Source: Lytechinus pictus (Eukaryota > Echinodermata > Echinoidea > Temnopleuroida > Toxopneustidae). From it: 64,000 nucleotides of DNA. The notes beneath the pieces were generated by a model that made no database searches, was not told the DNA's origin, and saw nothing but the letters and a program-made list of their open reading frames with translations. Made by a program: the position numbers and the translations under genes. Location of the stretch: assembly GCF_037042905.1 (NCBI RefSeq), contig NC_087252.1:3281001-3345000 (forward strand), in the 5' to 3' direction. Within the stretch, counting starts at the first letter, position 1. Every line of letters starts with the position of its first letter. Positions 11,453 through 23,400 of this stretch are shown here, in pieces.

Positions 11453-14400
11453 TCAATACTCTCTGTTGCAATTCCTCTCTGGGGAAATGTTAAAGGAACT
11501 GTGCAAAATATGTGCAAACTTTTGTTGAAGTATGGCATCTGAAGTTGAACCCCCTTGCAGTGATGAAGCACATGCTGACTGTATAGGATTCGGAGAAGAA
11601 AAGTTACCAGGTGGACTGGTTTGATGATTGGGTGGAATACCTGGGTGAGCTATTGCCTTCATTTCCATGTATTCTTGGGAATCCTGGATGGTTTCCTTAG
11701 GAACCACATTACTTCGGGAAACAGCGGGATCTCCACCAACAGCAGGTTTGGACTACAGTTAGGAAAAATGTATGAAATGGAAAATTTAATGAGTAACACC
11801 TTTAAGAGTTGACCTGGAATTCAAAACATAAATTTCTTATACCATAAGTTGTTCGCGTGGCTGGAGATAAACTAATGGCCTTCTTATCGCCAATGAGTTT
11901 CGATTTACATCAATTTTATCGTTGTAGATGCACAATGTATAAAATAATGTCATGAGGGGATAAGATTTTAATATATCTATACTATTATATACTAGTATAT
12001 CTAAAATGTATAATTCGTTGCATGTATATTAAAAATGGCGTCGAAAATTGAGCATGATGATGATCAGCATATGTATATTATATAAATAATGAATGTTTAT
12101 GAGTGCGATGGAGAGAATACTTCATGAGGTAAAAGATGAAAAGATCCATTCAACGAGGCGTAGCCAAGTTGAATGGATCATTCATTTCATCTTTCACCGA
12201 ATGAAGTAATCTGTCCATTGCACGAATGAAGGAACATTCATTATTTGGTTAATATGACACTTTTTTTTCATAGAAAATTTATCAGTTACGATGCAAAATA
12301 TGATCATGCAGTGCGAGCTCGGTCTGTTGATTGTCGTGTTTGTCGCGTACAATGCCAGCGTGCAATGGACAAAATCGTATGGATCCAAAATTGCACGATG
12401 AAAGGACCCTAAATTGCACGGTCGATGACGTCATTGTAAAATGGTCCGAAAGGTCAAACAACCAATCAAATGCCAAGGATCTATCTAGGTGTCATATAAA
12501 TATTGTTATTATAAGTGTTGCCTTTTCTCGTCAACAATATCACACGAAATAGTATTCTCGAACTGGATCTATTGAAATATATATTCAGCTTTACTTAAAA
12601 ATTCGGTTTTAAAAAATTGAACAAGATTGGATTGGTATTGCCAATTATATTTACCATGATGGAATTCACATAAAGAGGCTCGTGGTTCGAGTTTTTCTGG
12701 TGCATTGCGGTCACTGGCACTCCATCAGCCATGTCTTCGTCCCCTGCTACAAAAGCAAATTTGAAAATGAAAGACATTTAAGGAGATTTCATTCTGTCTG
12801 TTTTGATTACGTGTATATGTATTGTCCGCGAATAAATGGGTAATCAACGCGAGAAGATAATTGGAAAGAGAGACACTGACATTATGCTTAGATATCGAAC
12901 ACTATATCGAATTGTTATTAATTAATTACTATTATTTTATTTTGGCAATAAAAAGTATACTAAATTGGTGAAATGAAGCATAAAACATAATGAATAGAGT
13001 ATGGATTGAGCACCCACTGGACTGCCTGGGTCAAATAAAGTTAAGTGATGTATTAACGGATAGTGAAATAATAAATCTAGATAACGGTAACGCTGAAAAT
13101 CACCAAAAGATCGCCAACAAAGAAAAAAAATTCAACATTGACAGTTAAAAAATAAATCGTTTCATTGGGAGCATGCAATGGCAAATTACTAATTTCAAAG
13201 CCATCTGGCGCATATTCTACAAATAAAACCAGTTTTATTCCCTTCTAATCTCTCATTGTAAATTCCGTTAAAAGTGCACATGATGTGCATGTTGAGCTTA
13301 TCATGCTTATTAACGTTGAATATGAGTCCAAACTGACTCAGTTTTGGTTGAATTGGCCAAAAATTGAAATGACATTTCCTGTAAATACATTAATAAAACA
13401 GTTGCGATGAACTATATAAATATCTTTGTTATGGTTATAGCTATAATTATAATAGCCTTGTAATCACCATGCACTCTAGAAACACTGAGTAGAATTTTAC
13501 CCAATATTTGGTATTTAGGGAACATGCATGTTTGCTGAGTATGTTTTTTTTTTTTTTTTTACATATTTCAACGCAACATTGCGTAAAATCTTTTTTACTC
13601 AACCAACATGCATGTTCCAATTTTACCCAGTATTGCACTGTAAAAAATTGCTGTAATTTGTACGGTAAATTGATGTAAATTTTAACAGTAAGATACTGTA
13701 ATGATGATTTTACAGTAATTTGCCGTATTATTCAGGCGGTACACGGTAATTTACAGCAATCATTCGAGTTCTTTTTTTGGGAGATCAACTTTACAGTAAT
13801 TTACTGTAATTGAGCACGCGAAATGCATTCTGGGATACAACACGTCACACGCGCATGCGCCTCTTACTCGGCGCGGAGCATAAATTCTTGCAAAATTTCG
13901 AGTGTCAGATCGATAAGAAGTGCCGTCGGAACTGCTGTTGTTTTAAATTCAACTTTACGTCTCCGGTCAAGTACACATTCCCTGGTAAGTAGTGATATTT
14001 TCATCCTGTAGATCCTTCACATGTAGAAATGTTTTGTTGAACTGTTTTACATATAATGTAATCTTTCATGGAACTCTGACATTCACCATCCTCACTTTTC
14101 GCGCTCTCTCTCTCTGTTGTCTATGAAGATGTATGTGTTAATGTGTGTTGTGCGGATGTTGTCTACGGAAGATGTGTACTGTGTAGATTTAGACTTAGAG
14201 TTGTGCGGGGTGTTGACTCAAATTTTGACTGTTTTTAACTTGCTAAAAAATAGTAAAGACCTATGCATAGAAATTTGGTATGTGTTGAAATTATCATTAA
14301 AATGCCTCTTAGCAATTCCATCATATCGACTAAATTTCATTACGCTACTTTTTGCTAGATCAGCTAGATAGATTGCATCGGATTCCGATGTCTGCACGCA

Positions 14401-17400
14401 GTTTAGCCATGCAACCCTGGCCATACTCGTACAGTACAGTCATGCAGCGCAGCATGCAGTGCTAGTGCAGTGCTGTATGGTGCGAGCTAGCTAGCCAGCG
14501 CATGCATGCAGCGCGCGCTAGCGCTAGCGATATGGCAAGGAGTTCCGGCCGACCGTGGGCAATCGTCTGTTACAGTCTGGTCTTTTGCATTGTGACGTCA
14601 TCACTGTTTGAAAGCGTGCGCGTGCATATAATTAGCCAAGGATGGGGAAGGGGGATACTCCCATGAATTCATTTGTGTCTTTTTCACAATGTAACACATA
14701 TATATTTCCTTTGCTATTGCAGTTTTTACACTTTGATAATGGTAAACTTTTCTTGAAAATATAGACTTATCCATTTGTAAATATTTTTAAAGTTGATCAC
14801 AAATAACACACAAACAATTTTTTTTTCCAACTCTATATTTCTACTTCTCGGTTCTCCACTTTTTTGTTTTGTCCTTTTCTTCCCGCTGCTTCTAATTATT
14901 CACCTCCTTTGTCTTCTTTCTTCACCAATTTCTTCTCCTTTGCCTTCCTTCTTGCCACCTCCCCTTTCCTTTTTTTTTTTTTTTATTTCCTCTTTTAATA
15001 TTCTAATTAATTCTTATCTCTTCTTTTGGCTTCTCCTACTTCTCATATCTCTTCCATCTTGTCAAACTCTTTCTCATTTTGCTTCTTACTCATTCCATGT
15101 CTATCTTCTTGTCCCCTATCTCCCTCCCCTCCTGCCCAGGACCCTACTCATTCAACTTATTATTTTTTTCTATTTTTTCCCTCTCTCTCTTCCTCCAGTA
15201 CTTCTCGTGGAAGCTGCGGCTGCAAAAGATGATGCAAACCTGCATGATGTAGCATCTGGTGTGCTGAGAGGGTTGCAGAGCCTGTTTAAAGAAGGGAATG
15301 ACTCCCTTTTCCTCATCCGTGATGTAAGATTTAATAATTACTCTCCTGAAAAATGTTTTGCGCTATTAGTCCTGAGTGAAAAAGTTAGTATTTAATAATT
15401 GCTTTTGTATCGATGACTCTGGACTTTTCAAGACCCTTTGTGGAACCTTTCCTTAGATCTGTTTTTTTTTTCTTTTTTTTTCTTCAATTTTTAATTTTTT
15501 GTTGTGGGGGGGGGGGGGTGTTTTGTTGCTAAGGCACGCCCCCATTTGAAAAAAGAAATGAGAGAGATCACTTGCCCTTCCCCCTTCGAGGTGGTACATA
15601 ATTGAAAATTAATTGATGATTATTTCTAGATTGTATTGGACCTTCACTCTTGGGGACTGCATGCTGTATGAAAATTAAAATCAATTAAATGACACTGAAG
15701 AGTTGAATCTTGTGTGTAATGGTAATGGAAACATGGGATTATCATATATTTTCAGGTTACAGATACTGCTGAGGACATGGAGAAAGAGGGAGATGCATCT
15801 GATTCACCCAAACTCATAATCCAAGGTGCATGACAACTTCCAGTGTTTTTAATCAAACCTCTTAGAATAATATAATACAGACATTTAAAACATTCTCAGA
15901 TTTAGGTCTAGACTAAATCTGTACAGACATGTACGTTTATTTTGTGTCAATTTTCTTAAACAGACTTGTATTTCATATGTACATCTTTCACTTTCAGCAT
16001 TTCAGATTTGCCATGCTTGTAATTATATGCAGTCATTAACAAAAGAGACATGTGAATACTGCATGATCCCAGCCTTTAAAACTGGGCAAAAAACATAAAT
16101 TATAGTTTTTCACTTTGTAACGCGTCCATAAGGGGGGGGGGGGGGGAATCAGGACAATTGGAAATAAATAACTGAATTTTACTCTAGTGAATTTGTACCA
16201 GAGATTTTCCCATCAGCTAGTGTTATAAAACAAATTATAGAAAATGAAGCTCATAACGATTAAATCTTAACATTATTTTGTTTGATAGGAGATCCATTTG
16301 ACTCGGCCAAGTCCCAGTGGATGGTCATGGTTGAAAGCAGAGTTATTGGCCATTCATCATCAACAACTGAAGGCTTTCTTTGTGGGGTGGCATACCTTTT
16401 TGCCACCTATTACAACCTCAATTTGGAATATCCAAGCACGGCTGCAGCAACACTGGAGTTCATTCAGAGGTACAATATGGCATGCAAAATATCGGACCAT
16501 TTTCTGGAACTGACATAAGTCCAATTTCATGGACATCCTAGCTAAATGGAATTTCAGTCTGAAAAATAACTTGATTTAAAAAAATGTGGAAAAATAAAGA
16601 AAAATATTGGTGAAGGTTTGAAGAAAATCCGTCAAAATTTTTTGTTAGAGTTGTGAATATTTCAAGTTATGATGTTGTGACGTCACATCCGAGCAGCTCA
16701 TAAATTTAAGCATTTTGATTCTAGAACATACTTTCTTATCTGATAAATAGGCTTTTTATTAATGTGCTACTGCTTTGCGACTTGATGGAGCGAGCAACAT
16801 CCGACTGTTGCCTTGCCTTAGAAAACAAAGACATTCTTCACAGTACTTCTGCATTTATTTGGGAGCCAAATATGATTTCCATTGCAAGTGTCACGTTTTG
16901 AAAGCAAGAAAGCTCCTTGTTGAAAGTAAGCAAACCCAGCAGTACTGTGGGGAACTCCAAAATTTCAAGAACTTATTAGCGACTAGCACACTAACATCTG
17001 GTGTATTTTGGTGCAGGTTAATGATTACGTACTTGAGTAGAGAAGAGTGTGTCTCTGTACTAACAATAGAAAAAAGTGATTTAAAAAGTATTCTTTTTTA
17101 AGTAAAGCTGGCTTGATGGAGCCATCTATAATTACTGTTTGATAAATTTCATTTTAGGTTTGTCAATTTATTTTGACTCCCTCAGTTTTCATTTGATTGT
17201 TTTTATTTATTTTTTTTCTGTAATATCTTTTTCTCCCTGTCTCTCAGATGTCTCCTCGGAATAAGCCCTGATGGGTCGAAGTGCCATGCGTCGAAGAGTC
17301 ACTGCAACGCGAAAGTAGTGTCATTTGTGCGTCGGTTTGCTGATTTCCAGTGGCTTTAATTTCCTGATTTGTACATTTTACCCCATCATCTAAAAACATG

Positions 17401-20400
17401 TGATTTTATATATCACCCAATAATACTATGTTCGCTTGGTCACCATCCTCTTGAATAATTGGTTGAGCTTTGTCTGACCAAGCAACTACAGAGTTTATGC
17501 CCAATATTGCATAACATGAGAAACTTGCTGAAATAGATTGTCGACATGCTAGTTATGAGAGAACATTCATTTGAATATGCTATTAAGTTGACATTGCCCA
17601 CAACTTTATTTTAGCCGTTTCTCAAATCCAGGTCAAGTAAGAGTGGGGGAGGGGTAAAATTCATATAGAAATTGTAAATGTAAAGGGGTTTCATACTTGG
17701 AAAAATAAAGTTAAGAATATCTCCTTACAACCGAATTTGAACCATACAAAAACATAGATATATGGCACTACACACTGTTTGTATGCCTCCGCCCACCAAA
17801 GGTGGTGTCGGAGGTATTATGTTTTTGTGTTGTCCGTCGGTCCGTCTGTCCCACTTTCGTTCTCGCGATAACTTAAAAACCGGTCAACAGGTCAACTTCA
17901 TACTTTTTGACTTGAGGATACATATCTGGGCGACAATGAGCTGATAAGTGTTTGGGTCCAAAGGTCAAAGGTCATAGAATTCACTAAAATACATAAGAAA
18001 TAGACCATTCTTACAATAACTCCAAAACCCTTTGATAGATCAACTTCAAACTTGTCTCGTGTGTATATGTTAAAGTAACAATGATCTGTTCAGATTTTGG
18101 GGTCTCAAGGTCAAAAGTCAAGGTCATTGAATACAATAAAGTACATATAACATATACCGTTCTCGCAATAACTCCAAACCATTTGACGAATCAACTTCAA
18201 ACTTCGCTCATTTGTGCATATACAAGTGACAATGATCTATTAAGATTTTGGGTCTGAAAGTCAAATCTCAAGCTCTCTGGATTCAATCAAATGCATATAT
18301 TTGCTTTTTTGAGAAACAGTTATCTGACTAGATTTTGAAGTCACAAGATCAAAGGTCTTGAGGGTTTTTTTTTTCTTTATGGAAATAAAAACTAGGAAAT
18401 ATATTTCTGGTATGGCAGTAGCGGAGGCATCTATTTCCAACATTCGTGGTCGAAAATTCATCTTTAGTTAGGATTAACATTGCTGTAAATCAATTTCGAT
18501 TTCAACATTGTGGTACATTATATATATATGTATATATATATACTGCGTAGTAAGCGCTTGGTCATCAAGATGTTGACAAATATTGCAATAAGCTGTTTAC
18601 TGAGAACGATGTAAACTTCTGTAATGTATGTGGCTTTAACACAGCCTACCAAGGTGGAGTGAGATTATTATTATATTATTATTACATGAATGACACAGTG
18701 ATCTCCATTATTGCATATCATGCATGGCTGACTGTTAGCCATTTTTGTAAAGAGGACCAAATTATATCAAGAAATTCAGGAAATCTTAAGGTGATGTAGC
18801 AATTTTTTGTTTTCTTATAGTCAGAAAAGGATATTAAATGTATCAGAAATTCCTCAAATGAAAAAGCATGTGACATTTTGATTACATTTCAAGAGTTTCT
18901 CAAAATAGCAGATTTGCATGATGTAGTACAGAAAAATTTGAAAATTGTAGATACTTCTCACAGATTGACATTTTTCTTCATTATGATTACTGAGGATTTA
19001 CTACATTGTATTTTGTTGTTCACAGAATTATAACATTTTCATACTTTCACTTTCGCAGCTGTTCAAGTGTCACAGTACAAACATTACTTTGGCAAAATTG
19101 GAGGTCATATTTGTACATGTTTGTTCGTCAAATATTCATGTAAATATTAAGTATTTGCAATGGTAGCAATACTCTCATTCGGGTTCTTTCTTGCCAGTTT
19201 CAATATCAAATTGATAGTACTGTTATAAGAAACTTTATTTGTGAGGAATATTGTATGCAATGTAATATTATTGTCACAATTTAATGTATTCATGGCAGTT
19301 AATGTATTTGTATGCTTGTAATATAAATTATTGGTTCAGTGTGTGTTTAGGACTATTCATTATTTTGATATAGGATTGAATAAGGTTTTCTGTCTTAATA
19401 AGATTTTTGGGAATATGTATATATAAGAAGTTGACATACACTTAATTTTTTATCAATTAATAGTATACATGTAAAATTACTCATAAGTGAGAAGTTTCAC
19501 TTAAAAATTCAGTTTTCTTCTGGTAGAAGCATTGTCGTCAGGTTACCATGGAGTAAGCATTTTGCGTGTTACTACGGATATGTGGATGTAAGAGATAGAG
19601 AGTCTGTGTGTGTGCGTGTGTGCGTGTGTATGTTCATCCAGTGTTCATCCAAGGTCAGCTGAGACAAGCCCTCCTAGAAGGAAGTTCACTTTAGTCAGAT
19701 TTGTTTTCTTAAAGAAATTGAAAGTTTGCCATTATTTCAGGCAGTAGTTGCATAAGTGAAAAATTGCTTTCACTTGTAATTGATTCTAATGGGTTATGAC
19801 TGAATATTTGAATGATTATGGTACCCTTCATGTAAATGGATTGCTTTAAAACACACCTGTTCATTAATGTACTCTCATTTAATATACAGTGGCCTGAAAG
19901 TTTGTGTAAGGTTAGCAATTACAACTACTTTAATGCATGCAAGGTGAATTTTACTTGTTGAATAGATTTATTTACAAAATGTTTAAGTCAACTGAATTGC
20001 AAACAGCAGATAAAGTAACACCAACCAAATTTTATGGTTGTTCTTACAACCTTTGTTGCTTGCTCTGACAGGTCCAACAAATACATAAAGAGTTTATGCA
20101 TGCAAAAAGGATGCCACTTATTGTAATACCATTCAGTACATGGTAATTACCTATTACCAAATCCAGAGGAACAAAGTATTCATGAAATTTGACTACATTA
20201 GTGAACAGGTCTGTAATGAACATCAGCATTCTTAGGACATTTCTGTGTACATAGTTTCTGTATAATTGTCATCTTTGAAATTTGATTATGCAACACATTC
20301 TACTTGCCAGCATTTTTCCCATGATCCTTACAAAAATTGTACTGTTTGTGAAATATGGCATTGTCAGTTCTACTGCATGTTAATGCAATAAAGACTTTTC

Positions 20401-23400
20401 AAAGTTTCATTCAAAAGTTTTACTCAAGTGTATTTTTGTCATTGGAAGTTGTGCCAATTACAGTAAAACATACTGTAAATGGGGTCAATTTACAGTAAAT
20501 TACTGTAGGGAGTGTACAGTACTGGGGGTAAATTGGGAAGGTGTACAGCATTTTACTGTAGGAAGTGTACAGTACCTCACTGTAATGCAAGGGAAATTTA
20601 CAGTAGTTTACTGTAATTTAACCAAATTTACAGTAGCAACAATTCTAAAATTTGGTAAATTTTACAGTAAGCTACAGCACTTTTCACGGTATTTTCCTGT
20701 AGCTAGTTCAAATTTACAGTAATTTACTGTAGGACGAAACTACAGTAGCTTACTGTAAAATAAAAATTACAGTAAATTACCGTGCAGCAGAGTTGCCAGT
20801 AATTTACTGTAAAATCTACAGTAAACTTTTTACAGTGTGGGTAAACCTTTTTTTAAGAGTGTGTTCATATACAATTCACATAGACATGATAGACTACAGC
20901 AAATATCACCATCGTCTGGTCCTTAGAAGACTAATTTACATATTTTCATAGATATCAGATTTAAATTTTCTGTGTCATTAACAATTAAACAACTTCAACG
21001 AATTTAATATTATATTGATATTTCTTGATTAAATTATTGAACAGAAACAAAATCACCTCTATCCGTGTCATGTTGTAAGCACTTGTGAGAAACCGTTACT
21101 GCAACTAGGCCCAGAATCATTGCACCTAATGACCCTCCCAAGATGTATAAAACTATATGAAGCAGAGCACAGTTGTCTAGAGTCAAAACATACAATTACA
21201 TGTTATTTCTTCTGACAATTATGAATATTAAGTCTTCCCTAAATTGCAAGCGAGTCAAGCCAAATATATATGTCTTACCATTTCACCTCTTTGAATAATG
21301 ATATAGTTCAAACGATGTGAAAATACAACCAGAATAGTTTAAGTGTCAATATAGATGTTGACTGTATAGGATATCAGCATTGAAATTCAAATTTAACAAA
21401 ACAGATAACTCTTAAGACACATTGCTTATTAGATAGCATTTACGGGAACATTCATGAAAATCTATGAGCGATTCATAAAATAATTAATATATATTCATCT
21501 TTCTTTAGAATGCCAGAAAGCATCAAAGGTTATTCTGGGAACGTATTCTTATCTTGTATTCATTTGCGAGTACTCTAAACGTGCAATGTCATTAGATAAT
21601 TTCCTCAATCATTATTGATCCGTAAATCAAAATCGGTATCAAAGTAATTAATACATTGCGCATTTTCTTATCAAAATCATTCGAACACCAAACTTATAAT
21701 GTAATAATAACCATTATGAATTAGTTAGGATTATTACAGCTATCGTGTTTAATAATAGTCAACTGTTTTATAATATTAATGTTCGGTCGAAACTGTGAAT
21801 TGAATATTATTGTCTGATCTCATGTCAAATCTCAGCTAAGATCATGTTATAAAGTCATTTATATCAACAGTAGGGAAAAAAGGTACAAAATGTAATCACA
21901 AAATTAAACTATTGAGGCAATAAAAGAATAAATACGGCTAAATGAACATGGGACTGGCACGTGATGCCAACAATGAAATAATGAGCAATGGAATAGTAAT
22001 AATAATAATAATAATAATGACAATAATAGTGATAATACCAATTACAATAACGGATGAATATGAATATGCTTACAATGAAACCTTGAAATAAAATGCCTTG
22101 TGCTTTAAATCTACCGTTTGAAAACTGATATCATATAGTCCGCTCTGATCCGCTGCCAAATACCAAACAAAACGGAAAAAAGTATCGTTATTCAATATAT
22201 GGGACGACAAGTACAATTTCAAACATACAATAATCATGTTCATCTCATAAATGAAAAAAAAAATTACACTGTGGTCTGCAGCCAATGACTGACCTCCATC
22301 TACTCATGCGCAATCTGTGATTACGAAATGGCGCATTTAGTCATATTTTGCAAAGGAAATAAAATACAGACAATATCAACCTTGTAGTTCTTCATCACTT
22401 GACAGACTTGGATTACTTTCCTCAGAAGTTGTCGCAAGATGTTTGGTTTGGGGAGTTGCTCCTACATATTTTGGGAAATAAAACGAGTGCATAATATTAA
22501 CATTCAAACTAGTATCAACTGTCTTAAAATAAAACCCTTGATTACATTCGTCATGTTACGTCATTAATTGTGTCAAGGATCCCTTAATAATCAGGAGGAA
22601 CTTTTTTTTTTCCTCTATTGAAAATCGAATAAAATAGATAATACAAAAAAGTCTAATAAAATCATATCCTGACCTAGGTATTGTTATTCATTATATGGGA
22701 TGACAAGTACAGTTTCACTCAACGTATCAATAATCATGTTAATCTCATAAATAAATATAAAAAAATAATGCGATCTGCAGCCAATGACTGACCTCCATTT
22801 ACTCATGCGCAATCTGTGATTACGAAATGGCACATTCAGTCATATTTGGCAAAGGAAATAAAAGAAAAACAATATTAATCCATTATTTCTCCATCACTAA
22901 TTGTCAGACTTGGATTGCTTTCCTCGGGAGTTGTCGCAAGATGTTTGATTGGGGGAGTTGCTCCTACATATTTTGGGAAATAAAACGAGTGCATAATATT
23001 AACATTCAAACTAGTATCAACTATATTAAAAGAATACACTTGATTGCATTCGTCATGTTACGTCATTACTTGTGCCCAGGATCCCTTAATAATCGGGGGG
23101 GGGGGGACTTTTATTGCTCTATTGAAAATCGAATGACATAAATGATACAAACAATTAAAATAAAAATGATATCCTGACCTAAGATCGGGATGGATTTGTT
23201 ACCATTTGAATTTCATTGACATGATACAAATTTCACTCTACAAAGTGACTTGAGCACATTAATTTCCATATTTATTTACCTTAATAGAAACAATTTAAGA
23301 ATTTGTTATGTTGGAACTTATCATCATGAAACATTTATCTCTAGACAAATATTTCGAGAACGAAGCACGAGCGGATTTTTTTTTTTTAATTTATACCTGA

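Larger units (their letters stand above)
13636..20837 (+). mobile_element. 7.2 kb CACTG-ended DNA transposon carrying a spliced gene, copy 1
   Basis: The ends are CACTGTAAAAA and TTTTTACAGTG. Flanking TG on both sides (13634-13635, 20838-20839) gives a possible 2-bp target duplication. Dense short motifs TTTACAGTAA/TTACTGTAAA in both orientations fill the first 170 bp and last 380 bp. CACTG termini, a 2-bp duplication and subterminal motif clusters are what I know of EnSpm/CACTA-type elements, so that class is inferred. No DDE transposase is visible, so it may be non-autonomous. A copy about 99% alike lies inverted at 28753-38015. Confidence 0.8.
13472..20861. mobile_element. CACTCT-ended element that hosts the large CACTG element
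   Basis: Copy B of the locus reads AATCACCATG directly followed by TTCATATACAA (around 42119). Here the two are separated by sequence starting CACTCTAGAAAC and ending TTTAAGAGTG, with TG on both sides (13470-13471, 20862-20863). The host element itself is only about 190 bp (13472-13635 plus 20838-20861); the rest is the 7.2 kb insertion. A local inverted repeat, GGAACATGCATGTT near 13520 against AACATGCATGTTCC near 13605, lies in its left part. Confidence 0.65.

Noticed and set aside
14793-15395. 200-codon ORF with a hydrophobic N-terminus
   Set aside because: The first two thirds are a pyrimidine-rich intron tract; only 15199-15323 is a supported exon.
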